Origin: Heterobilharzia americana
Lineage: Eukaryota > Platyhelminthes > Trematoda > Strigeidida > Schistosomatidae
Direction: 5' to 3'
Length of the DNA: 64,000 nt
NCBI GenBank assembly: GCA_944470555.2
Contig: OX104128.1
Coordinates: forward strand, 44,623,920 to 44,687,919
Each line of letters starts with the position of its first letter. The stretch's first letter is position 1. The notes beneath the pieces are model-generated. The model had not been told where the DNA came from. It did not search any database and saw only the letters and a list, made by a program, of their open reading frames with translations. This document shows, in pieces, positions 1 through 11,700 of this stretch. The position numbers and the translations under genes were made by a program.

Positions 1-1380
1 CATCGGGAAGTTCCTCAGTTTTTAGCTTTGCCAACAGCAAGGGACCCATGTACACGATCCAGAGTGTTGGTGAAGTATCCACAGTTATATCACCACGTGA
101 GTGCCCAAATCAGCACATTTCCAGGTCACCATGCAATGCTTAAAGATAATATAGACTAATTTCACTGGGAATACCTGTTGCAGCGAGTGGAAATAGGCGT
201 TGAAACGGTGAAAAGTCCAGAAGGCAGTATTTTTACACAGACTTCGGGCATCTTTTGTAGTAGCGTAAGCATCATCGTTCGAGAAGTGTATTTGATGCAT
301 AGTACTTTCATATAAAAATATGAGGTTTGGAGTCACTGCAGGTAAGTCGTGTTCCAAGCAATGGGTAAAGTGGCCGCTGGTTTAATCATTTGTTCAGAAT
401 ATTTGTGCTCTCATGACTGTTATGAAACTTTAGACGGTTAGTCGCGAGAAGAATCCCAACCAGTAGGTGAGTTAATCGTGACGATGGTCCAGAAACGGCG
501 AAAGATTTGGAGCAGTTCAATAACTATCGACGTCAAGCAGCAGGCATTATTACCACTACGTAGTAATGTTCAGCATCAAATGTCGTCACGGAGCTGTTGC
601 TACAGATAAGCAAAGAATGAAGAAGCACGAGCGGATGTGAAGAAGGAAATTACTACACTATCCAGTTTGGAGAGGGGAGAAGTCCTTATTCGTTTAGACA
701 TATTCGGACTTCATGTACATTTTCATGCATGTATGTGGAGCAACCCAAGTAGTTTTTCCATAATAAGGTTCTTAACGTTTTTTATATTTGTGGTGTATCG
801 TGGTGGCTTTGGGTGGAGATCAGTATACATTAAGTTCACCATACGGAGGAGGGGAGCCAGCACCCACACCCCTGTATGCAGTCGTAAACCTACGGTAGAG
901 GAGGAACCCAAGGACTTTAGTACCTCTGATTCATATAATTAGAGGTCCAGGTACGTTCACAGTGCTTGCAACGGCTCGACCATTATAACTTGCCAATTTC
1001 TCCGTTATATTTAGCAGTCGTGGATGCAATGTGAATGTCAATAATTTTATGGGTATCCGTGAACTGAAGGAATTCGTTGGGTAGACGCTGAGAGTGGAAT
1101 GAGGATACGCAAGTGCGAATACGATGTGGGGGCTTACTCCATAACTTTTGTATTGTATCATAAAGAATTGTGACGTAAGTTTAAGGCGGTGTTTTTGACA
1201 GGTACAGTGCACTAGCGATTGCGTAGACCATATGAGGACGTAGGCTTAAACGTAGGGGAGCAACAAGCATGATTAACGCCATGCAAAAGGCGGAGAAACA
1301 GGTTAAGGTTGAGCTTAAGGCGTCTTCACCAAAGTAGGTCAATCTTCAGTTTCTTACACCTTCCCTCACGATCAAGTTCT
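1..1380. other. No gene recognised
   Basis: Short open frames occur on both strands (90-100 codons, for example 85-357 minus and 637-942 plus). None shows a recognisable domain, splice-site pattern or transposon motif. I see nothing that can be annotated here. Confidence 0.5.
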
Positions 1381-1404
1381 TCATGACGGCCCAGTGCATA
1401 GCGG

Positions 1405-2160
1405 TTAAACTTTCTTTAAAATATTCTCAGTGCACATCCTATCCGAAGCAAACACATTGCTGAAGACGATTGTACCATATTCAAGTACTGGGCGGGTTAT
1501 TACTTTGAATAAAAGTATTTTGGCCTCAGTGGTATGTGCGTATTTAAGCAAAAGGCCAACTGAGCCCTCCACTTGGATATAAGGGACTGGGCACACTCCG
1601 TAAATGCTAAGCTCCGAGAACACCTAATACCTAAATCTCATGCTGAATTATATGACTGTGGCACAGAATCACCGAGGTGTAAACTGACGTTTCGGTAGGA
1701 ATTATTGAAACAAATAATTCTGCATTTACTGCAGTCAAGTGGGAGTTGCCATGTTTCATTCCGAGCGAACAAATGCGTCGAACCCTCCCCGATTTTATTA
1801 AAACCCTCACTTAGCGATGATTGAGGGAAGCCATACATACTTTTTAAGTCGTCAGCAAATAAATGGGGCTTCTCACATTTTATTACGTTAGAAATATCAC
1901 TTGTGTAAAGGAGGAAGATTGAGGGCCCAAACACGCTACTTTGAATGACACTCAAAATAGGCTCTGGGGAGAGTGAGGTGTGATTGAACTTCACTGTTTG
2001 AACTCTGCCTAAAGAACGAGCCCATCGAAGATAATAGAGTGTCACTAGTTCCAAATGATTCAACCCTCAGAATTCACCGATTGTAAGGTGCTTTACCAAA
2101 TCCTTTTTTGAGGTCAAAAAATGGGGCAGTTACGAAGAGTCCTTCACCTCTTTTTCAGGT
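1405..2160 (-). pseudogene. Reverse transcriptase remnant of the CR1-like element
   Basis: About 250 codons of RT are spread over two frames. At 2160-2090 there is a degenerate 'DLKKGFGKAPY' that corresponds to the DFSKAFDKVPH strand. At 2063-1638 come 'SVFGPSIFLLYTSDI' and the catalytic 'FADDLK'. At 1623-1405 is the thumb/tail with 'RPVLEYGTIVFSN'. The two aspartates of the active site are kept, but stops and frameshifts separate the blocks. Confidence 0.75.
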
Positions 2161-2453
2161 GACCTCCTCAAAATAATCCAGTGAGCAAGTATTACATGCA
2201 CGACTTTTAGGAAACCATGGTGCATAGGGGAAAGTAGCTGGTGCGCAGCCACGTAATGGGTAATTTTTACACAACCACCTTCTCCATAATACAAGAGGCC
2301 ACAGATGTAATATTTACGGAACGATAGTTTTGAGTATACGACGTCGGACCAGATTTATGCGTGTGAGATGTGTGTGACAGCTTTCAGCGGTCAATGTGGC
2401 ATGTCTCACTAAGGGATATTGAGAATAGCTTCATAGGGAAGGGTGGTACGTCC

Positions 2454-3743
2454 TCACCACCCCTTTTTAGAAAGACAGATGGGATCCCATCGGGTGCGGC
2501 AGTATACGAGTTTTTTTAATGAAGCAACTGCATCAGCTATCTTGTTCCGTGTAAAGGAAACACTGCTTAGCGAGTAGTGTGACGGAATGGGCATTTTTAT
2601 GTCTATTACACCATCTTCATATGTGAAGCGGCCTGAACAGTGATTGCTAAGCAGCCAACAAATCTTACTTGGATCATCGTAAAGAATATTCCCATCAATG
2701 ATCAGGCCACCAGGGATCACCCCAGATAAGTTTGCACCGAATTTTAAAACCCTCTCTAACCACTGAACATCGCTTGTTTGTGCGTTGCAGCTATTTTTCT
2801 GTCCGATTGCCTCTGGTAACCTATTTGGCTTGAGGTTCTCGTGTGCAAGGGGTGAAAGGTCATTAGATCGGCAGAAATTTCTGGCATGTCTGCGAATGCT
2901 CATACGTACATTCCCTGTGATGAAATTCACTTTTGTCTTCCTGACTACTGAAACCGCCGAAGCAATATGATCGTGAATTACACTCATGGAACTATAGAAG
3001 ATATCACTTAGTTCATGGGTTGAGCAGCCGGTGAGATAAGAACCGTAGTCCAAGCGTCGCACCATGTACTGCATCTCTTCCCAGATATCATTTTTATATC
3101 GCCTAATTACGGTTGTTTTTGATCTGGGAAATGACGTAGTACTGAGAGACGGTCGGAAGTCACCAAACGCTACTCTGTGATAGCTGCCCGGAAATTCTGG
3201 ACGGACTTGAAAGGCAAAAGACAGTAATCCATTGGCCAAAACGAGGTCAAGTATGCTGTTGTGTCTGGTTTGCCGCATTACATGCTGCCACCATCCCCTA
3301 GAATCTGACCCATTAATGAACTCATCAAACCGCTCAGGGGGAGTAAGCAACTGCCACTTGATGTCAGGCATATCAAAGTCTCCCCATATACGGTTTATGG
3401 AGTAAGGTAGTGTTGTTAATGAGTGAACGCCTCTGCAAGCCTGCCATCATAATCTACGGCAGAGCAAGGGACGGTATATACACTCTAAGAGGATAGTTAT
3501 AACATTTGGAAACTTCGCCACAACCCACACTGAGTCAACCAGCAAAGTAAGTTTTGGAGCACTGAAATTTGTCGCAGCACTGTCGGACCCGATATAAGTC
3601 ATGCAACCACCACCTCTACCATTATATCTATCTCCCCCAAACAAAGTATAAATGTCGACAGACACATCAATATCGGGAGTGTCTGGAGTACACCAAGCTT
3701 CAGTGATAAATATCAGGCAGGGGTCAGACATAATCGGCAACAT
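2454..3743 (-). pseudogene. Endonuclease/linker ORF of the CR1-like element, one internal stop
   Basis: This is the endonuclease and linker part of the element, about 430 codons in a single frame. The only interruption is a TGA at 3447-3449. The frame reads through the endonuclease core ('SVWVVAKF', 'ECIYRP') before the stop. After it come the 'GDFDMPDI' metal-site strand, 'NSILDLVLAN' and 'FPGSYHRVAFGDF', the equivalent of the catalytic SDH...F motif, here S-Y-H. Further on is the basic linker that leads to the reverse transcriptase. The unusually long open frame suggests moderate age. The replacement of SDH by SYH would itself damage catalysis. Confidence 0.8.
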
Positions 3744-3830
3744 AATGACCTCGCTTATTTTGTTACTTATGGAACGGGCGCTAATCGGACGGAATGTCGG
3801 AGAATCGGATGGGGAATGTTACTTAAACCT

Positions 3831-5508
3831 GTAGCTGTGGACACTTCAGTAGCAAGGCCATTCTCCACCCCAATGTTGCGCAGAAGCTAATCTAAGTGTT
3901 GATGGTCTATGAGGTGCTTAGAGCACCTCACAGAGATCGTTTATTTAAGAGGTTAACATACTGTAACGTGCCTGTTTAAATCCCGCGGCAATGATGGCAT
4001 GACAGCAGGGAATCGATAATGCGGATTTGTGACTCTCTCCCTTCTATGGTCAGTCTTGGCATTTAAAAATTATGCTCCTACATTGTCCGGCAAAAGCGGC
4101 AAGATCTGAATAAGGTGGGTTGTCGCTCTAATGCAGATAAGCTTGGGAGTCTGGTCGTAAGTGTATTTATAAGTTAATGATTTTGGTTAACAAAGATTAT
4201 CAACATAGGAACAGGAACGCAGAGGTACAAAAAGGATCTTCGAAAGCCGTGAGCTTGAATCTAGTCAAGCTTAACAGTTTAAGCAATAATCTCATGCGAA
4301 TTTGACAGATGCGAATGCCAGTCACTTATTACCCACATTTGTTTCGTTCGCACGCGTGCAGGACAAAGGAAGAACGGAATAGAGTAGTCAGAGTGAATGC
4401 CTTACTTGATAACTCATGCCAAAATTCGGCTGCTTTACGACTAACATAGAGCAGCTCAGCGTAACACAATAACAGGCGAAATAGCGCGGATGCCAAACTG
4501 TATGCCTTCACCTAAGCGAATCTGTTTTAACTGTAAAGGTCAGTGTCAAAGCTAAATCTCATCAAACCCTTGGCTATTGAATTTAGGAAATTATTTGCCA
4601 TCTCAAAAATTCTATAAAATTCACTGTCAGCCGAGTCAGAACTTCCGGTACAAAGAACAGGGTCAAAAAACGCTTTCTTTTTAGTAGTAGCCTATCATTA
4701 AAATGGAATTTCCTAATTTGCACAACCGATGATATCGGTTGTTTCATCTCACAATTAAGTTTATGACGCTTACAAACGATGTCTGCATTGAAGTCTGGAA
4801 TTTACAACTCTGCAACGAGTTTTTGGACAACTCGCTCAAAGGTCTATCCACCAAATATTAAACTTTTCTGTACGACCTCACGCAGAAACTTAGGTTACAG
4901 TCCTTCTTACTTCAATGCGACACTAACTGTAAAATAAATCCAAAGTCACTTCTCTAAAGCAGTGAGCTTAGGTCCATGACTTGAGGGCAACCTATGACAG
5001 CTCTCGATATATATTCTATGAGATAGCAAGGACCGAAATGTGACTTGACAAAAAGGCATAACATATTGAATAATTCTGGTCACCCGCCTCGTCGTTCGGT
5101 TAAAGGGGAACACCAAGACAGATACTAGGCGTAACTATAGTCTGGAGTGTTCGCCGTGCGGAGTTTGTCGGGGCTACATCACTCAAGTCCTTCAAACACA
5201 AATCTGAAGACCTTCCGAGGTCATAACACGAGGACAGATACTAAGTCGTTAACATCCCAGTCTTCCAACTTTATTCTTTGCCTTCACACAAAGGTTCTCA
5301 CAGATATAAACTTGTGGCTGCTAGAAATGTAAGAAACTTAAAAGAAGGATTTTTTATCCTGTCAACAATCATTTGTGACCATTTGCGATATTGGACCACG
5401 TGTTAGCGTGTCGTTGGAGCTCATTCGTTTTTGTGCGTTACTTGTGACCCTGCTCCATTTTCAGGACACATTGATTCGCCTAGGGAGGTGTGGACCACAG
5501 CGTCCGTA
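3831..5508. other. Region upstream of the SH2B-type gene, nothing recognised
   Basis: No coding or transposon motif is visible. The promoter and any 5' untranslated exon of the downstream adaptor gene would be expected here, but I cannot point to a convincing core promoter element. Confidence 0.4.
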
Positions 5509-5748
5509 ATGACTCGTGGGGAGACGTGGAGTGAATTCTGTTCAGTCGTAAGCACTAGATTATCGATTGAGGCACTCCAACTCTTCAAATCTCACCTAAA
5601 TGATAATCGTTATGATGACAAACCTGGTTGTGGTTTGGAGTTTTGGAAATTATATTCAAAAGGATGCGTCGCAAATTTGAGACTTCATTGTCTCCGTGTT
5701 ATTTCGTACATGATCACAAACCTGTTGGAAATCTGTTCGCAGAAAAAA
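5509..5748 (+). CDS. SH2B: SH2B exon 1: start and dimerisation segment, frameshifted
   Basis: The ATG at 5509 opens '[11 protein letters not shown]'. This matches the 'WREFC' start of the phenylalanine-zipper dimerisation domain in SH2B proteins. The helix continues with '[11 protein letters not shown]'. From about 5620 the homology moves to another frame ('[18 protein letters not shown]'), equivalent to 'FAELFLQHFEAEV' in mammals. With one base restored, spacing from the first zipper Phe to the final FE equals the mammalian spacing, so a missing base fits better than an intron. The donor A|GTAATC leaves phase 1, which fits exon 2. The start codon choice is inferred from the distance to the conserved Trp. 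Confidence 0.7.
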
Positions 5749-8700
5749 GTAATCTCAACCGTTTGTTGGGCTGCATTTTTGCTAAGTTCGCTAATAATAT
5801 TTTCACGCATCGCATCACAGTTTGCTTAGTTTCTATCCTGTGCTTTGTAGTTAGAGGATATAATTTAGTATCCGATTCAGTTGATCTACGTGCTTAATGT
5901 TCGATACAGTCCAAAGAACGGAAGTGAAAACGGGCACCCATAAGATCAAGGTTCTTATAAATGACTTTCAGCATAAAATTCTTATCAGTTAACTGCATAA
6001 ACTCCACCGAGTGCTGTGGAGCATGTCTGAGAGACAGTTTAAACCATTGAAAAATCCCCCTCAAGTTTATATACCCAAATTTGGAAATTATCCGTCTTCA
6101 ATACTGTTTCGAGGGTTTGCTGTTCTTCATTGGGGAAACAAATTGTGAAGATTTCGCATCATCTTCTGGATCCAAAAGTTACTATTCTCACCCTGAAAAA
6201 TACTTTACTTTCCCGTTCATGGCTTTTTCAAATTAAAATGCATTTTTGGAGTAGCTGACTCATATAATCCGGTCGTTACAACTGTTTTTATCAGCTAGAT
6301 GTCTTATTATTCCCCTAAGTGCCACGGGCAGCTACTTTTGAAATGTGAAAATCAGTTGTGCTGGATGTCTAACTTGCCCTCAATCATAGTAACGATGTCT
6401 TGGGTTTCTGCACAATCACAGGAGGTATCCTGCTACGAAAGGCCATTACCTCTGGTTGGTAGTTTGAAAATCTTATCATGAAGAGATGAACTAAAAGTAT
6501 GTTTAGATTGGAATTAAATGGAATTGAATTGTTTCAAAACTACTTTTGTCCTGAAGAATTGTTGGGTTTATTAGACTCGGTTGTGTTCTTCCTCTTCCCA
6601 CGTACTTTCTCATTGGTCGATAAAAGCTACCCGTGGTTATGGTTACAGGTCCTTGTGCAGCCGACAAATGACTTAGTTTTGTTGCTTCTAGCAAAACTCA
6701 GTAGTGAGGGACTTTAAAATGTTAGTTAAGGGCTGGTCGTATCGTTTTGTTCATCTCTGATTTCCTCAGTTGTGAATCATTTTCGGTGGTCTCAATGACC
6801 ATCATGTCTTCAGATTCAAGCGTTACGATAGTACTTACTACCATTGTTTCTCTAATCTTGGCATTTACCACCTTCCATCGCTCGTGATCATCAATTAAGC
6901 GCTAAGTTTACATTAAATCTGTATGGAAAGCCTGCCAAATTGTGTCCTTATGCAGTTATTGTCTCAGAAACGTCATCTGCAACCCACTACGCTTTCTTAG
7001 CCTTTTTCTGGTGGTCACTCGCGGTCATCACTTATTTTGCGTCATACTTTTGTGGATTACCTCTGGATCAGTAACGTATTTGACCTCTAGTTCCACTCCT
7101 ATTTTAAATATAGGCCTAACAGCAGGACTTTCAGGGTGAGTTTAGGAAGCTTTCCGATACCTGCCAAATCAAGCAAATGCGCATTGAAACTGACAGTGGG
7201 CTTAAGTATGTATTCTGTAAGAAGTGTCCACTTCTACGATAGCTCCTAAACAGTAAATGAAAAGAATAGTGTTAGCTAGTATAGTATATTGAGAAGCATA
7301 CAACTGATGTAGTTTGTTATCATAGCATTTACGTCTTTTGATGCGTCATTTCGATGTTATGAAATTATTAGTTGGTACATGGTAATGAACATTGTCAGTG
7401 CTAAGCTGTCATTCAAAGCTTGGTAAGTAAACAGTATAAATAAGAGTTGCGTGGGATTGATGTCAGATGAACATACAAGATCAATGTAGAACCTCGCACT
7501 AAAGTTGCCACACCGCAGTAGCATACAAAGCACAAGCGGATAGAAAAAGAGTAAAACCAAACTTTTATGAGTGAATAAACAATTTAAAGATAAAGGATAA
7601 TGCAAATTTCCAATCTTTAAAAGACATCAAACCGTTGTTCAGGAAGGAGTGTGCTATTTTCAGGGCTGACTTTTGCTAACCCCTCGCCTTCCCTACGGGA
7701 AGGCAGCCTCAGCGTGGCACAGCTGGTCATCCAGGGGAAACACCTTACTTTTGTCACACCCCATCCAGCTAACAGCAGTATTTCTCCCTCTGATTCCCAT
7801 CACAGTGTAGTAATTTACACTACAACTGTATATGACACAAGCTAGCTTCTAGCAATCCTAGTTAGCAGACCAAAACTTGATAACTAAACCTATGCTCTCT
7901 ATGGCTCTAAAAAATGTGTAGATAGCCAAAACAAAAAGGTTTTTGGTTTAATTTCTTACCTAGATGTATTATTTCCATCGACCAGAATATTCAGTAATAT
8001 CAAACTTAGGCGACCCCTTCGATGCAGGAGACTTGTGTTCGAACTAAAGAGAACAAGCAAACGTGTCATGTCACTAAATGATCTTAATTGAAGTTATGCT
8101 TCTGTCTAAGTGCTTACAGCGAATCGCCATCACTTTCGACGGTGACAGCCATTGGTATACTTTATAAATATGTACGTTTCTCATCCTTATTTTATTCCAC
8201 AGTGTGTACTGATAGAGGTGACTGCATACTTCTAACTTCTCAGAAACTGATTTTCCGAACAACTTAGAGTACGAAAACAATATAATCTTCCTGAACGAGA
8301 ACACAAACAAGATTTGACGTTCCCAAAAGTGTAAAATAATGGTGCAGGGTTGAAGAAAGTGTTGTGAATTAGTGCATCAAATTTCGGCATGGATACAAAA
8401 GACGATTTTGACAATTACTAGTTTGATACCGGCAAGATGTCAAACATCCTATTAACCAATACTTAAACTGCCCACAAATTCATTCTTCTGTTTCTGAAAA
8501 CTGAGCTGCAAAATTTGGAAATGGAAAGTATTAATAAGATACAAGTTTTGGTCATAGTTTGCACAGAGGCATTATTGCTTCTTCTTAGAACCATAGGTGA
8601 AACAGTTTTAAGTTTCAGGCATAGATTGCTGGGTAAGGTCACTTTGTGAAGCAAAACGGCACATTATGGAAGAAGTACGTAGGATGCGTGCTTTGCATGT

Positions 8701-11700
8701 CAAATCAGCGTGGAAATTAATTTGCAATGTTAACTGGAATAAAATTAGGTTGAAAAAGTAATCAGTGATGTCCACCTGCGCTGTGTGAAAACATGTGGAC
8801 TCATTTGGATGTAAGGAATCAGTAGTCTTGGACCGACTGACGTCTCAACGTCTGAGATGTATTTACTGTTTACTATTGAAATTTTAACGTGTCATTAACC
8901 TTTTTTTATCTCCTCTCTGATAACCTATGTCGTAAATGCTTTCTATTCCCTCTCATTCATACTCCGTGTTTTTTGGAAATCTCACAACTAAAGCCGTGCG
9001 AAAACCTATGTTTGTCTGTCTAGGTGCATAGTAGTTTGTAAACTAGGCATAATACTTGATCTTCGATGTAGATCTGTGGCTCGTTGGTTTAGACAGTTGC
9101 CTTCCAACCAGTGAGTAAAGAGTTCAAACATCTCTCCATCTACCGAGGTTTGGGCAGCCAGGTAGTATCATTAGCCCTCACGCAACAGTTGTTGCCCTAT
9201 GCCTATTGCATGAATGTACACAGATTACTGAAAGCATTTTGACTCAATTTTTGATCTTCAGTTCAAATAATCGAAGATCGAGTTTAGCAAATTTATTAGC
9301 ACCACATGTTATAAAACCATCATATTCCTAGAAAAATGCTTATGTGACCAACCTCAGAAATAGCTGTATTGTTTTTTATCACCAGTGCGATTCTTATAAA
9401 TGCGATCTACTGTATTTAGTTACTGAAGTCACGCAGGTTTGTCATCAGGTGGGTTGGTCATAACACACTACTCACAGACACAACTGCTCCTCTACTTTTT
9501 TGCTTGGATCTTCTAATAAATTCCAAGGCACTGCACGATAACTTGAAACAATAGTTGCGTTTCCCAGGTTTGCATGGCAGTTAGTAAAATAAATGAACGC
9601 CAGACTAGCAACCAAAGTGATTTAATCTAATAAAATGGCTGTTTAAATGTCATCCCCTAAATACTTTTAATTTCACTACCGAAGCGACTTTATATCAAAC
9701 AGAATGCAAAAGTACGCCTTAAGCAGTTTCCTCAAGCATTCCAGATTCTCTGCTTCTAATAGGTGACTAAAAAAGCACAGTTAAGTTTAGAATTTCACAA
9801 CTCACACCATTTACTATTGTAAGCACACATGTTTGTAAGTTTCGTCTTCATAAAAGTGATTGGAATTTGTTTAACTGATCAGATAAGAACGAATGAACTT
9901 TCGTACCACTGTTACTACCCATCCACATATCGTATTAGGTCATGAAGAGAGAGATATCAAAAGACAATTGTTGCTCAGTCTACAGTAAGATCATTATTCC
10001 GATGCAATCTGGGCATAGGTCATATGAAAAATGTCTATTATTCAAAGTGCTATAATCGCTGTCAAATCAAATTTTTAGTGGATTTCCAGGAATGCTTACT
10101 ACTGAAGTACTTTAAAATGAAGAAAAGACTCATTTCTCTTTGTAGGTATCGATTCCAAAAGTCCATTTGAACATTTGTCTTTCAAAGATGAGAATCTTTC
10201 TGTGAACTCTTCCTTCACAGAACTAAGTGACCACTTCTCCCATCTTGCGTATGCTAATGCGAGTGCTGTGGTAGCGGCCGCTCGGTCCAAAGCTGCGGCT
10301 GTCTCAGGGACTCGTAACACTTCACCTCGTGGCAAGAGCTGTGATATACCTTCAGACAAAACCTCAAAGAATATCTTTTCTAGAACTCGACACTCAAGGA
10401 GCGCTCCAAACAAGGATGTAAACAGGCGGTCACCAGTTCATCAATCAGAATCCCATCACAAGCAACCATGGTTGGTAGAACAACAAACAAAAATAACTAC
10501 AGATTCTTCATTAAACCCAAGTGTTTCAGAAATCAAACCAAGTTGGCGCCTAAGTTCTCTGTGGCTCCGACGTAGTTTTACAATTTCCTGGCGCCGCAGA
10601 CCACCTATTGGTCTAGATGTATCTGGAGGAAAATCTGGAAAGTAAGATGTTTAATAATGTGTTGATTAGATTATGCACTCACATAACTAAAAAAATTTTC
10701 GTATCTTCAATATGTAGCGCGTTTCGACATGTTTGGTTTATTTGGTTGTCACTCGATGAATAGACCTGCTTCTCACTCCACTAGTTCATCTAACACACAC
10801 TTTCAATTGTTTGGTACTAAATTCATTTCTTGATCTGAAGATAGCATTCAAGTTTGTTGACCTAAAACTTTTCAAGTGTTTATTTAACTTGGTTTGATTA
10901 GTTGCAGACACTGAAGAGATGTAAGCTCTTCGAGGTATTTTGTTTGGAAGTTGGAGAATATGCAGAATGCGTTTTTCACCTCAATCTAAAAGTATGCTGT
11001 GGGATTGGTCTATATCAATTTGCCGTTTTACTTTAGGGTGTGTAGTGACTGAGCGTGGTCATCACTTTACTTGGAAAAGTTTCATCCACAGTAGTGCGCT
11101 AATTATTGATGTATTCATAACAAGGATGCAAAAAGTTGAGTCGGCTTGTCCCACCTGGGACGTCAAGGTCCAACACATTTTATTTTTAAAATTTTCCGAG
11201 TCTTATTTTTTTTCTCTTCTATCTTTCTTATCTTTCTGTTTACAACCCCTATTGTCAGTATTTTTTAAATCATTTTTTTACTTTTATTAGCTCACTCTAG
11301 CCGTGATCTTATGAGTTGTGGCAGCCTCGATCGATATCCAACTATGCTGTTTCATATACATCTACTTGACTAACAACTCTGCAATATTCACTCTATGCTT
11401 TCGTACACAATCTCAGTTCTGGAAATTTGTTGCTAAGATACGGTAGCTTTCCAACGCTTTTCAATCCAAATCAACACATTCTTTGGTTGTTTAACTGAGA
11501 GGAGTGCATTGTTGTTCCTTACAGTCAATCCATTATCGAAAAATTGATATCTCTCTAGCATACATGGAGACATAAAGTCAACGTACAACCTCGTACACGA
11601 GCGCATCAGCTCAAGTAGCTACACTTCACAGTAGCATACAAAGCACAAATGGATAGGAAAAGAGTAAAATCAAACTTTTGTGAGAAAATGAACAATTTAA

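Larger units (their letters stand above)
1385..3830 (-). mobile_element. CR1-like non-LTR retrotransposon, decayed
   Basis: Reading on the minus strand from about 3825 down to 1400, the order is endonuclease, linker, reverse transcriptase, as in CR1/Jockey-type LINEs. The endonuclease start shows a 'FITEAWC' strand and a glycine-rich 'GRGGGCMTYI' segment. Later come 'WGDFDMPDIKW' and 'TRHNSILDLVLAN'. The reverse transcriptase shows 'SVFGPSIFLLY' and 'LFADDLK', which are degenerate versions of QGSVLGP and FADD. The tail has 'RPVLEYGTIVFSN'. Stops and frame changes break the RT part, so this copy cannot be autonomous. Assignment to CR1 rather than Jockey is by motif style only. Confidence 0.85.

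Noticed and set aside
5431..5508. Upstream extension of the SH2B start in the same frame
   Set aside because: The frame is open but contains no closer ATG; the ATG at 5509 lies at the expected distance from the conserved Trp.
5611..5642. A 32-base GT-AG mini-intron in SH2B exon 1
   Set aside because: It restores the frame, and tiny introns exist in flukes, but it removes part of the zipper; a missing base gives exact spacing to the mammalian domain. Kept only as an alternative.
7357..7605. 82-codon minus frame with hydrophobic stretches that resemble membrane segments
   Set aside because: It overlaps the LINE 3'-UTR repeat and is shared with non-coding copies.
9074..9146. A functional tRNA gene
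   Set aside because: The acceptor stem does not pair and the A and B boxes are degenerate; the shared downstream body marks it as a SINE.
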